DNA from: Methanobacteriota archaeon
GTDB lineage: Archaea > Halobacteriota > Syntropharchaeia > JAUWIL01
Assembly: GCA_030605385.1 (NCBI GenBank)
Contig: JAUWIL010000003.1
Coordinates: forward strand, 1 to 35,813
Reading direction: 5' to 3'
Length of the DNA stretch: 35,813 nt
In this document: one piece after another, positions 1-9,292 of the stretch
Layout: each line of letters begins with the position of its first letter
How positions within the stretch are numbered: the first letter of the stretch is position 1
Program-made: the position numbers and the translations under genes
The notes under the pieces: generated by a model
What the model saw: the letters and a program-made list of their open reading frames with translations, nothing else
What the model was told of the DNA's origin: nothing
Databases searched by the model: none

Positions 1-1
1 A

Positions 2-109
2 GAAGTAATGGAGGGAAAAGTCAAGAAGATTGGAAACGGCGGGATGATACTGTCATCAAAGAAATATATTGGAAGAAATGTTTACGTCCTGATTAGGAGA
101 CAGAAATAA
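2..109 (+). CDS. C-terminal fragment of a DUF2080-like (transposon-associated) small protein, truncated by window start
   Basis: Open frame from base 2 to TAA at 107-109: EVMEGKVKKIGNGGMILSSKKYIGRNVYVLIRRQK; the 'KKIGNGGxIxxxKxxIGKxVxVxI' pattern resembles DUF2080 proteins next to archaeal IS transposases. Confidence 0.5.
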   Translation, partial: EVMEGKVKKIGNGGMILSSKKYIGRNVYVLIRRQK

Positions 110-205
110 TTATGCAACACAGCAATAATTTAACCTGTTAGTGCAATTCAGCCTCATTTTCCCAGCCAATCCACACTCACTAGGTTTCTACACACTCGCT
201 CGATT

Positions 206-252
206 TCTATGGTGACCTCTATGGTAGTCTCTATGGTGACCTCTATGGTGAT
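206..252 (+). repeat. Short tandem repeat, 12-bp unit TCTATGGTGACC, ~4 copies
   Basis: tctatggtgacc/tctatggtagtc/tctatggtgacc/tctatggtgat read directly. Confidence 0.9.
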
Positions 253-673
253 AGCTATATATCATCACTTAACAAATCATTTAACAAATAATCACTTAGC
301 GAAGGGTAGCATTAAGGGCATTAAGGGTGGCACTAAAATCGTGATAGAGATAAAGTCAGACAGTCTTGATGAGAGGATTATCAGGATATTGATGAACCAC
401 TCTCGCCCGGTAACCTTGTCTGAGCTGCAATCGGAGCTGGGTATTTCAGAGAGTCAGTTTGATAGGGCAGTAAGAAGGATATATCGCAGGGGCATAATAG
501 GATTCGATCCACTTCCTGACAGGACATACGTGAGACTCATGAGGACCGACATAATCTTTACTGGAAGGGGCATCACCCAGAAGAAGCCGCTGAAGAAGAA
601 AAAAGGCAGAACAAAAGGTGTTAAAGGCATTGAGAACGCAGGGGCGGACGAGCATGATATCATGTATGCATGA
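209..673 (+). CDS. Winged-helix-like DNA-binding protein (true start probably near 340, not in the repeat)
   Basis: ORF with IRILMNHSRPVTLSELQSELGISESQFDRAVRRIYRRGIIGF, a wHTH pattern; N-terminal MVTSMVVSMVTSM is translated tandem repeat. Confidence 0.55.
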   Translation: MVTSMVVSMVTSMVIAIYHHLTNHLTNNHLAKGSIKGIKGGTKIVIEIKSDSLDERIIRILMNHSRPVTLSELQSELGISESQFDRAVRRIYRRGIIGFDPLPDRTYVRLMRTDIIFTGRGITQKKPLKKKKGRTKGVKGIENAGADEHDIMYA

Positions 674-815
674 ATCGCATGTATGGTGCGGGAAAATGAA
701 ATCAGATGAACTACCATCCAAGTGAAATAGCATCAGCTAATCAAGGTCTATTAGAGATTGAGGTCCATCAAGGGTTGGTAGACTTTCCGATACCAACCTC
801 TGTGTGTAATCAATC

Positions 816-1052
816 TCAGCTCTTATTATCAACAGTCTCGAGCTTGAACATGGTATTGAGACCTTTAAGTGTGAGATGGACTTTATCGCTGAGATTCAGG
901 ATCGCCTCAACACTAACCTTTTTGCTGCCCCAGTTGTAAACAAAATCATAGTTCCCTTTCACAGTCTTAAAACCCAGGGATAGGAGTCGCGAGTTTACCT
1001 CGCTTGGTGCCGCACCATCGCTGTTAAACCATACAACAAGATACGTTTTCAC
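816..1052 (-). CDS. Small hypothetical protein (78 aa, GTG start)
   Basis: ORF MKTYLVVWFNSDGAAPSEVNSRLLSLGFKTVKGNYDFVYNWG...; purine-rich sequence upstream of GTG. Confidence 0.55.
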   Translation of the reverse strand: MKTYLVVWFNSDGAAPSEVNSRLLSLGFKTVKGNYDFVYNWGSKKVSVEAILNLSDKVHLTLKGLNTMFKLETVDNKS

Positions 1053-1110
1053 CTTACCACCTCATTACGCTCCATTACTTTCACCTTACCACCTCATTAC
1101 GCTCCATTAT
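1047..1110. repeat. 32-bp direct repeat, 2 copies, overlapping the start region of the 816-1052 ORF
   Basis: tttcaccttaccacctcattacgctccatta at 1047 and again at 1079. Confidence 0.9.
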
Positions 1111-1162
1111 GGATAGCCCCATTATGGATAGCCCCATTATGGATAGCCCCATTATGGATAGC
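1106..1162. repeat. 15-bp tandem repeat ATTATGGATAGCCCC, ~4 copies
   Basis: Direct reading of (attatggatagcccc)n. Confidence 0.9.
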
Positions 1163-1245
1163 ATATAATATTTCTATCTCTGTTGTTCTATAAGTGTATC
1201 CATGGGGAACGGAATCTCATCCACCAAATCAATGAACTTTCGCAA

Positions 1246-2637
1246 TCATTCCTCGTCCTTCTTCCACAATCCAAGCACATGCCATAGCATGAAAAGGATA
1301 ATCTCTCCCATGATAAGCACTCCCATAACAAGTGCGAAGTTAAAATCCCCACCCTGAGAATAGCCAATGAGTGGGATACTAACGACCAGCAGGACAGGTA
1401 TCAGGAGCATCAGGCACAGACTCATTCCATAGATATAATGCTCCATAGCGGGAGATTCATAATTGGGGTCGATTACACGGCACAGCGACAATCCAGAGCT
1501 CATCGTTCCTGTTAGAGTTCCATAGCAAAGCACAGTCCTTTCCAGATGAGAATCTCTCCATACGTGCTTTGGTAGCAGTACGAATGCCAGCACGGTGGCA
1601 GCTCCGCCAGCGAGGGCGATAACGGCGATTGGTACGGCATACTTTGACACTGCGACTATTGGTATGGCTGCGAGCGATGCCACCACAAGATAGTCAACGC
1701 ATAGACCTGAAATTCTTGTTTGGATTCCAGAGTCTATCATTCTATCGAGCCCCAGGGGGTCAAGGATGAGGCTCCGTACGAGCATACCCACCACAACGAC
1801 TATTATGAACATGAAGCCCCAGAGTCCATCTGCGACTGCACCCATGCCTGCATATGACATGAGCTTTGTGCCGCCCAGCACTACAAGATACCCGCAGAGG
1901 TATACGATAAGACATAATGCCACCTGCAGGCTTAAGGTATCGATCGCCTCGGGGGAGGTTACAAGCCGACCGGCGGAAACTCTCCGCTCGTCATCGCTTA
2001 TTATACCGGTCCATATGTCGTCGTGGATCTCATCGTGACTGCCGATAAACTCAGCCTTATTGCGGCGCAGCCCCACGTTGATCATGATAATTCCCACGAG
2101 GAATGCCCACAGAAAACCTACCGCACCGAAGGCAAGCCCCACGCCGCTGCCGTCTATGAATCCAAGTGGTTCCCATGCCAGACCTATCGAGTATGCCTGT
2201 CCAGGTCCGCATGCATACCCCATCATCATCAGGGTGCCAAATGTGGGGAACATATCAGGGTACCATGTGTTGATGAAGAATATGGTGAGAACCGTTCCGA
2301 CAATGAGCTGCAGAATGGTGACGAAAGTCATCATTATGCCGGTGCTGATGGCTCCACCCCTAACCTCTTTATGCGCGTGGCGCTTCACGTTTCCAAGTGC
2401 AAGGGCTGCGAAGGTGATGTTGAGAAGATGGTAGATATAGCCGCCCATGTTGTCGGATAACGCTATTATGCCCATGTATTTGTTGCAGAGAATGAATCCA
2501 ATAGCCCCTCCAAGCACTGCGTTGGGTATTAGAAGTCTCTGCACGAATCTGACTCTTGCGCGTATTGCTGTGGCTGTCAGGAGAAAAATGCTGAGGTATA
2601 TAAAATCAAATACTATGCTCCACCCTATACCATCCAT
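1246..2637 (-). CDS. GltS-like sodium/glutamate symporter family membrane protein
   Basis: 463 aa, multi-TM; IRARVRFVQRLLIPNAVLGGAIGFIL and later glycine-rich hairpin regions resemble the ESS/GltS family. Confidence 0.65.
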   Translation of the reverse strand: MDGIGWSIVFDFIYLSIFLLTATAIRARVRFVQRLLIPNAVLGGAIGFILCNKYMGIIALSDNMGGYIYHLLNITFAALALGNVKRHAHKEVRGGAISTGIMMTFVTILQLIVGTVLTIFFINTWYPDMFPTFGTLMMMGYACGPGQAYSIGLAWEPLGFIDGSGVGLAFGAVGFLWAFLVGIIMINVGLRRNKAEFIGSHDEIHDDIWTGIISDDERRVSAGRLVTSPEAIDTLSLQVALCLIVYLCGYLVVLGGTKLMSYAGMGAVADGLWGFMFIIVVVVGMLVRSLILDPLGLDRMIDSGIQTRISGLCVDYLVVASLAAIPIVAVSKYAVPIAVIALAGGAATVLAFVLLPKHVWRDSHLERTVLCYGTLTGTMSSGLSLCRVIDPNYESPAMEHYIYGMSLCLMLLIPVLLVVSIPLIGYSQGGDFNFALVMGVLIMGEIILFMLWHVLGLWKKDEE

Positions 2638-3175
2638 ATGCTCAGAACCTGCGCTTCATTATATTTCTGCTCTTTTATGAACTGATTTATGAGTTGTTTG
2701 ATAATGGGTTGCTTGATAATATTACGCAAGGCTTTGTTGCGCAAGACTTATGAATTGCTTGGCAATTGCACAATTTTGTCAATAATTATTAATATCAGAG
2801 AACATCAGAGGGTGCGGCAAAGGGTATGTCTGTTTGCCTCTTAAGAAACTTTCGTTACCCAAATATACAATTTTCATGTACTATTTTGTACTGAAAGGAT
2901 ACTAAATGTTACATTTGGATGATAATTAATGCACGGAATAATACACAGCCTGCACAGCCATATGAAGATATAAAAACCAACCACCCACCACCCACCACAA
3001 ACCCATCTATCATCCCTACCACATGGTGCTGTGGTGCTGGATTTGGAAGTGTGTGGGACCACACCCAATCGGATGCACCTGCCTGTTGACAGATAATCCT
3101 TCACGCGGTGGTAGCCGCAGATAGAACCCCGTCACGACAATTCTTTTATAAGCGAAGCTATATATAAAGCGAAAT

Positions 3176-3622
3176 ATGGCTGATAAAAAAGTTGACAACC
3201 AAATCATGATAAAGAAGGTCATGGACCTTCTCAAGGACAAGGACAAGACGATACAGGCGATATATGAACAGATGGAAGAGCAGCTTGGAGAAGTACCGCT
3301 CGTCTCGCAGGTAATGTCCCGACGACCCGAGCAGTTCATACCGCATTCGATATACAGCTTTTTCACACTCAAAATGCCCAAGTCACTGAATGCAAAAACC
3401 GCAGAGTTGATAGCAATATCAGCGGCTGCTGCTGCGGGAAGCGAGCACTGTCTGCAGACGCATATAAACGCTGCACTGATTGCAGGCGCAAAAATGGACG
3501 AGATCTACGAAGCCATAATGATAAGCGCGCTAATGTCGCAGACGGCGGTATTGTCCAAGGCATTCAGAAAGCTTCTTGAAATGGAAGAGAGGCAGAGCAG
3601 CCGAGAGGAAAGAGAGCATTAA
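3176..3622 (+). CDS. Carboxymuconolactone decarboxylase / AhpD-like family protein
   Basis: SLNAKTAELIAISAAAAAGSEHCLQTHINAALIAGAKMDEIYEAIMIS: CMD-family E-x-C-x2-H core. Confidence 0.85.
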   Translation: MADKKVDNQIMIKKVMDLLKDKDKTIQAIYEQMEEQLGEVPLVSQVMSRRPEQFIPHSIYSFFTLKMPKSLNAKTAELIAISAAAAAGSEHCLQTHINAALIAGAKMDEIYEAIMISALMSQTAVLSKAFRKLLEMEERQSSREEREH

Positions 3623-3692
3623 CAAGTCATACCATTTTGCTGTTCGGGTCCAACCGGGTTCAATACCATAAACTCTCGAGGAGAAAATACCC

Positions 3693-4943
3693 TTGGAACG
3701 CTATGACGTGATAATAGTGGGATCCGGGCCGGCAGGAACGTCAACAGCATTGAACATCAGAGCACTCGCTCCTGAGATATCTGACAGAACGCTTGTACTT
3801 GAGAAGGCATCACATCCAAGGGAGAGGGTATGTGCAGGTGCTGTAAGGGCAGGTGCAGTCAGCACGCTGGAAAGGCTCGGAATCAAACTCAGCATACCAT
3901 TCAGACAGGTCAACAGGATTAGGATAAGGTACGGGGCAGACATCCTCGACTTATGTGAGAATGATATCGGAAGGGTTGTTCGCAGGAGCGAATTTGATAC
4001 ACATCTTGCTGGAGAGGCACAGCGCGGGGGAGTGGAGCTGCATGAGAATGAAGTTCTTACGGGCATGGAGAGAAAAGATGGCGGGATGATTGTAAGCACT
4101 GCTCTGGGAACATATTGGTCAAGGGTGGTTGTAGGTGCTGACGGCACTCCAAGTCGTGTGAGAAAGCTCGCAGGCATAAGGGACCGGATGGTTGCAGCCA
4201 CAAACTACATGGTTGAGGTGCCTGCGGAGATGATATCCCCGGACTATTATGGGGAAAGTGCGGACATGCTCACTTTTGATTTTTCTCTCACTCAGAGGTG
4301 TCTGAGCGGATATATCTGGGAATTTCCATGCATTATAGACGGCAGGGATTACGTAAGCATCGGTCTATTCAATAATAACCTATTCAATACAGGCCCACCT
4401 TCATACAGGCGGAATCTCAGGCAGATTCTAATGAAGCAACTCAAGAGCAGAGGTCTGAATCCAGATGACTGCAGTGTCAAGTCGCACCCAACCCGTATGT
4501 TCCAGAAGTCAAACATCGTTTCGGCGCCGGGCGTGTTACTGGTCGGAGATGCTGCGGGCGTTGACAGTTTTGCCGGAGAAGGCATATATCATGCTATAAA
4601 GTATGGTCAACTAGCAGCGCACGAGGTTGTGAGAGCGTTCAGGACCGGGGACCTTTCATTCAGCCATTACATCAGATCGATATTGAATTCTGACTTTGGC
4701 GGTGAAATAGTTAGATTCGGAAGGGTTGCAAGAGCGCTCTATGGCAGCAGTATAAAGTTCAATTTCATACTGTCGCTTTTGTGGAACAGCCCCGACATCC
4801 AGCGCATGATGATACAGAATTACAAGGGTACTTACAAGATTAGAGGACACGTTATGAAAGTTGGATGGAAGATGGCGCACCACCTCATATTTGGGGATAA
4901 GGGAGTACCAATCAGGGGACCAATCGGAAAAGTACATGGATAG
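3693..4943 (+). CDS. Geranylgeranyl reductase family FAD-dependent oxidoreductase (TTG start)
   Basis: N-terminal YDVIIVGSGPAGTSTALNI dinucleotide-binding motif; VLLVGDAAGVDSFAGEGIYHAIKYG FAD motif. Confidence 0.85.
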   Translation: MERYDVIIVGSGPAGTSTALNIRALAPEISDRTLVLEKASHPRERVCAGAVRAGAVSTLERLGIKLSIPFRQVNRIRIRYGADILDLCENDIGRVVRRSEFDTHLAGEAQRGGVELHENEVLTGMERKDGGMIVSTALGTYWSRVVVGADGTPSRVRKLAGIRDRMVAATNYMVEVPAEMISPDYYGESADMLTFDFSLTQRCLSGYIWEFPCIIDGRDYVSIGLFNNNLFNTGPPSYRRNLRQILMKQLKSRGLNPDDCSVKSHPTRMFQKSNIVSAPGVLLVGDAAGVDSFAGEGIYHAIKYGQLAAHEVVRAFRTGDLSFSHYIRSILNSDFGGEIVRFGRVARALYGSSIKFNFILSLLWNSPDIQRMMIQNYKGTYKIRGHVMKVGWKMAHHLIFGDKGVPIRGPIGKVHG

Positions 4944-4977
4944 GAGTTATTGATAGGAGTTATTGATAGGAGTTAAA
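4939..4977. repeat. 13-bp tandem repeat GATAGGAGTTATT x3, starting at the stop codon of the preceding gene
   Basis: Direct reading; TAG stop (4941-4943) is inside copy 1. Confidence 0.9.
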
Positions 4978-5076
4978 TCACAGCCTGTACTTGTGAATAT
5001 TGTTCTCCCTGAAACGGCTCTAATTAAAGCCTCTGCTTAAAGCTGTTTTTATTCAACTCCCACCCCCCGGTATAAA

Positions 5077-5829
5077 TCACATAAGCACAATTTTCATGGC
5101 GGTGAATAGTACGTCTCCGCACGTTACTGCGAGGAGGAATCCTGCTGTTATGGACATCATGAACGGCATTATTGGTGTGACCCATACCATGGCATCATCG
5201 CCTGCTGCGCTTCTCAGGTTATTGAGCACTTCATCATCAATTTCAATTCCTCTTAGTTTTAAGGCTCGTGTGAAACCTCCGTTGTTCGGCTCGTAGGTCT
5301 CTATCAGTTTGAGATTTTTACCTCCTACATCTTTTACATGTGCCTTGTAGCCAATGGCTATCAGCGGCAGACTCCTTCTCACCTCACCGTAGTCAAGTTT
5401 TGCAAGGTTATAAGCGATGAACGAGATTGGCGCAATCAAGGTAATCACGGCAGCATTGGCTAACACACTGAACGGAAACGGGTTGGCACCTGGAATGCCA
5501 AGGAGGGGCAGATAATAGCCTCCAGCGTATAACTCCGGAAACATCGGAAGCACGACAGAGATGGCTATAATCGATTTCGCATCTGCCCCACCAAATGCCC
5601 TGATTCTGAAAAGCAGGTACACTACGGCATATATGAAGGCGGTAGCCAGCACAAGGCGCAGCAGGAACATATAATCGCCTCTAAGCAGCTCGTATAACGC
5701 GAGCGCAGCGCCGACGACAATCATTACGAGCCACACTCTGTTGGAGACGCGCCTGGTGCGCAGGTCAGTGTAACATGCATATGCAAGGAACGGCAGGCAT
5801 ACCAGCACTCGAAGGATTTCCAGCTCCAT
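5077..5829 (-). CDS. Archaeal A24 family prepilin/preflagellin peptidase
   Basis: MELEILRVLVCLPFLAYACYTDLRTRRVSNRVW ... FGGADAKSI: two catalytic Asp motifs (YTDLRTRRVSN and GGADAK); ATG at 5829 preferred over the longer ORF. Confidence 0.85.
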   Translation of the reverse strand: MELEILRVLVCLPFLAYACYTDLRTRRVSNRVWLVMIVVGAALALYELLRGDYMFLLRLVLATAFIYAVVYLLFRIRAFGGADAKSIIAISVVLPMFPELYAGGYYLPLLGIPGANPFPFSVLANAAVITLIAPISFIAYNLAKLDYGEVRRSLPLIAIGYKAHVKDVGGKNLKLIETYEPNNGGFTRALKLRGIEIDDEVLNNLRSAAGDDAMVWVTPIMPFMMSITAGFLLAVTCGDVLFTAMKIVLM

Positions 5830-6108
5830 ATGTCTCACGCAAATATTCGATTTTGGATTACGCTCGGGACTCAAGTAATAAAGGGACTCAAGTAGTAAAG
5901 CACTGCAACAGGATATAATATTAGTGTCTTGGTAGCATGTCTGCAAACATCTTGGATTGTAGCTAAGCCAGCAGGTTGTAGCTAAGCCAGTCGTATATAA
6001 ACTGCCCACAAGAATACCCATGAGCTGTGCTGTTAACACTCTCAAAACCATTAAATAGTATCATGCGCAACCACGTCATGAACGGTTCGACGGAATTGGT
6101 GTTGCTTT

Positions 6109-6882
6109 TTGGATGAGACCATAATATCGAAAGCCATCATTGAAACCTGCATGAGGGAGCTGATGGACTACCTTGTGGTTGATGTGGCGATAGTCGGCGC
6201 TGGCCCTTCGGGCATGACTGCCGCGTGTTACCTTGCGGAAGATGACTTCAAAGTCGCGGTATTCGAGAGAAAGATGAGCGTTGGCGGCGGCATGTGGGGC
6301 GGCGGCATGATGTTCCCCAGGATAGTGGTTCAGGATGAGGGCAAGGAGATACTGGATAAATTCGGAATCAGGTCGGACAAGTATGAGGCGGGATACTGGA
6401 CTGCGGATTCGATAGAATCGGTATCGACTATTTGCTCGAAGACGGTTAAGGCGGGCGCCAGAATATTCAATTTGATATCTGTGGAAGATGTCATGATACG
6501 TGAGAAAGGTGTCGTAGAGGGGCTTGTGCTTAACTGGAGTGCGGTGGAGATGGCAAAACTGCATGTGGACCCTCTAACCATCAAGGCTGACATGGTGATT
6601 GACGCGACAGGGCATGACTGTGAGGTCGTAAATGTCCTGCTTAGGAAGATGGGCAATGTGCTCAACACCCCAACAGGCGGAATAATGGGTGAGAAGCCGA
6701 TGTGGGCAGAAGCGGCGGAAGAGAGTGTGGTAAATAACACGGTTGAAGTCTATCCGGGTCTGGTTGTTGCCGGTATGTCAGCGAACGCTGTTATGGGATC
6801 GCCGCGTATGGGGCCCATATTTGGAGGGATGCTGCTTTCAGGCAGGGCGGCTGCAAAACTCATTGCTGGCAAGCTCGGGTAA
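6109..6882 (+). CDS. Thi4-family thiamine thiazole synthase (archaeal sulfide-type)
   Basis: [52 protein letters not shown] ... DATGHDCEV ... [16 protein letters not shown], highly characteristic. Confidence 0.9.
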   Translation: MDETIISKAIIETCMRELMDYLVVDVAIVGAGPSGMTAACYLAEDDFKVAVFERKMSVGGGMWGGGMMFPRIVVQDEGKEILDKFGIRSDKYEAGYWTADSIESVSTICSKTVKAGARIFNLISVEDVMIREKGVVEGLVLNWSAVEMAKLHVDPLTIKADMVIDATGHDCEVVNVLLRKMGNVLNTPTGGIMGEKPMWAEAAEESVVNNTVEVYPGLVVAGMSANAVMGSPRMGPIFGGMLLSGRAAAKLIAGKLG

Positions 6883-7076
6883 TGGATTTTACCGCAATGG
6901 CGTTTAGCGCCAATTTGCTAATTTCCGAAACCACCCCTTCAACACAAGGCAAAGCAACACGAACTCCACGGTCATTCCATCATTATTTTACCTGAACCGA
7001 TTATAACTGATTATCTACATGAACTGCAAAGAATCATCATGCTTTAGATTTATTTGTAAAGGGGTTAGTGTGATTT

Positions 7077-8036
7077 ATGATGAAGTTATCTGGCATCCTT
7101 TTGTTATCCCTTTTAATCCTGTGCGGCTGCACCGGCTTAATCGCATCCTGTCATACTGCATCCGATACAGAGTCTGCGGGCATCCTGCGAATACAAGGTA
7201 TTTGCAGGGCATGTGGAAGTATCTCTGAATGCAAAGCATTCAGATATCTCGCGGAAGCTTCGCACTTATGGAATCCCGGGCCAATTCAGATTGCATTTGC
7301 GCAGAATACAACAGCATACGGAAACACCACAAATGAATCAAACGCGCAGGATAACACTACACAGAACGCTGCACAGATGCCTGCAAACATAAACGAATCT
7401 CAGAATGTTAGCACTTTTGATAACACATCCTCCATCTCGGACGATAATACAACGATTGACGCTAATACAACGATCGATATTAACGTTAGTGATAACGCCA
7501 CATCTTACGCATCTCCTACAGAGGCAGTGCCTACGCATTCTCCAACAATACTGCCTACTGCGAAAATAACTTATAAACAGGAGCCGAATTTCTCGGAACT
7601 TTATGGAGACTTCATCGAGCAGATGAAAAAAGATGCTAACACCGGCATTATGAGGGGAGTAGCGGCAGTCATATGCATCGTCATCACGGCATTAACTCTG
7701 CCGGCTTTGCTATTTCCCGAGAAGTGGCGCGACATATTATGGGTAGCCCTGGAGGACGCAAAGACATATCGAAGAATCGGGATGATATTTCTGATTGTTG
7801 GTTTGGATTTAATCATCTACACGATGAGGTTAATGCCTGCCGTAATCGTAATAGCTATAACTACTGGCTTTGTCTCACTGATGATGGCGATGCTGTTCCT
7901 GAATCCATATACCTTCAGGCAGCTCATAGCAGGATGGATAGAAGACCCGGTGGCTAAACACAGGAGAGCAGTATCTTTTGTAATATCTGCAATCAGTGCA
8001 CTGACTCTTATTTTGATTCTTGCGGGAGTTATATGA
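7077..8036 (+). CDS. Secreted/membrane protein with signal-like N terminus, N-X-S/T-rich region and C-terminal TM helices
   Basis: MMKLSGILLLSLLILCGCTG...; many NTT/NES/NVS sequons; C-terminal hydrophobic segments. Confidence 0.65.
   Translation: MMKLSGILLLSLLILCGCTGLIASCHTASDTESAGILRIQGICRACGSISECKAFRYLAEASHLWNPGPIQIAFAQNTTAYGNTTNESNAQDNTTQNAAQMPANINESQNVSTFDNTSSISDDNTTIDANTTIDINVSDNATSYASPTEAVPTHSPTILPTAKITYKQEPNFSELYGDFIEQMKKDANTGIMRGVAAVICIVITALTLPALLFPEKWRDILWVALEDAKTYRRIGMIFLIVGLDLIIYTMRLMPAVIVIAITTGFVSLMMAMLFLNPYTFRQLIAGWIEDPVAKHRRAVSFVISAISALTLILILAGVI
7225..7263. repeat. Hairpin element inside the N-terminal coding region of the 7077-8036 ORF
   Basis: CTGAATGC-aaa-GCATTCAG (8-bp stem) followed by gcggaagcttcgc. 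Confidence 0.6.
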
Positions 8037-8130
8037 CGGCACTTTATTAGCATTTAACAGAGGGCATTTGACAGGATCAATAAGATTAATTTGACAGGGC
8101 CATAAAATCAGGTTGAGTCAGGAAGCCATA

Positions 8131-8186
8131 CCCACACCTATACCCATACCTATGCCCACACCTATACCCATACCTATGCCCACACT
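8131..8186. repeat. 24-bp tandem repeat CCCACACCTATACCCATACCTATG, 2.3 copies
   Basis: Direct reading. Confidence 0.9.
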
Positions 8187-8188
8187 AT

Positions 8189-8401
8189 TTATCCGCCAGA
8201 TACAACCCTGAGTATTTTGACATTCCCTGGCATCACCTCATCGTCCACAGGTCTTGGCATGTCATTCTGGAAGACCAGCACCATTTCAGGATTTATCTTG
8301 AGGGATTTGAGAAGCTCTTCGTAGGTTGTATGCTCAGATAGGGTGAGCACCCGCTCCTCTTTTGCACCCATAATTATTGTAACTGTTACGTTAACGCTCA
8401 T
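8189..8401 (-). CDS. Ubiquitin-like beta-grasp protein (MoaD/ThiS/SAMP-like) with C-terminal Gly-Gly
   Basis: MSVNVTVTIIMGAKEERVLTLSEHTTYEELLKSLKINPEMVLVFQNDMPRPVDDEVMPGNVKILRVVSGG*; ATG at 8401 preferred. Confidence 0.85.
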   Translation of the reverse strand: MSVNVTVTIIMGAKEERVLTLSEHTTYEELLKSLKINPEMVLVFQNDMPRPVDDEVMPGNVKILRVVSGG

Positions 8402-8507
8402 ATACCCATCCATTCATCCACAAACACCAGGGCAGCCCGGCATTGAATTAACCCCTGCCAGACCAATCCATCGTTTTTTCCAATAGATGTCAATCTACGA
8501 TATTAAT

Positions 8508-9095
8508 CTATGCTGTGGTTGTGTACTGGCTTTTATACGCATCCACTCTCTGCAGACTCCATTCTGCATCGTCCATCTCTCCGCGCGACTTCCAGTATTC
8601 AGCATTTTTCTTCCAGGCATCTATCGGCTTCTCGTAGTCGGAACAATCTTTGCCAGCAATTGACATAACCTCTGCCGCGTGTTCATATGCATCTGCAGAA
8701 AGGAAGAAGTTCCCGTTTTCATCAAAGAATTTGCCGAGCCCCTCATAGCATCTTGCAGATGAATCACCATCTTCTGCATTCTCATACATCTGGGATGCCA
8801 GACTGGACAGCATAAAGAGCATTGAATCATTCTTGATTTTCTTCGCAATGCTGGATGCAGCAACATAATATTTTGCAGCTTCCACATAGTTCTGAATCTT
8901 CTCGTAATTTCTTGCGACATTAAGGTGCCCGTAGATGCTTAGAAGATGGCTCCCTTTTTCCTCCTTAACTACAGCATATTGCTTCCAGGATTCGATTGCG
9001 CTGGTGTAATCCCCCGTTCTATCACTCTCTCTCGCGTTGCGCTCAAGAGATCTGGCATATGTATATGCATCAGTATTATCATTCATATCGCTCAT
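8508..9095 (-). CDS. TPR/SNAP-like alpha-helical repeat protein
   Basis: Repeated helices: GDYTSAIESWKQYAVVKEEKG, NYVEAAKYYVAASSIAKKI, GDSSARCYEGLGKFFDENGNFFLSADAYEHAAEVM. Confidence 0.6.
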   Translation of the reverse strand: MSDMNDNTDAYTYARSLERNARESDRTGDYTSAIESWKQYAVVKEEKGSHLLSIYGHLNVARNYEKIQNYVEAAKYYVAASSIAKKIKNDSMLFMLSSLASQMYENAEDGDSSARCYEGLGKFFDENGNFFLSADAYEHAAEVMSIAGKDCSDYEKPIDAWKKNAEYWKSRGEMDDAEWSLQRVDAYKSQYTTTA

Positions 9096-9292
9096 GTTAT
9101 CAGCACTCCATTGGGTATATAACCTGAATTGGCATCAATTCGCATCCAATTAGTATCATATTTGTTAATATATTCTATTTTATTCATACTTATTAATACT
9201 TTTTATTTTATTATGACTACCATCTATTGCTAAGAGGCATATTGCTGTGATTAGAAAAAGCGAAAAGAATAGGGCAGAATCCGGATGGACGA

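Noticed and set aside
2023-2460. Plus-strand ORFs overlapping the GltS-like gene
   Set aside because: Antisense shadow ORFs of a clearly coding minus-strand gene.
3640-3680. Possible tRNA T-arm (GGGTTCAATACC)
   Set aside because: No matching acceptor, D or anticodon arms; ORF spacing leaves no room for a full tRNA.
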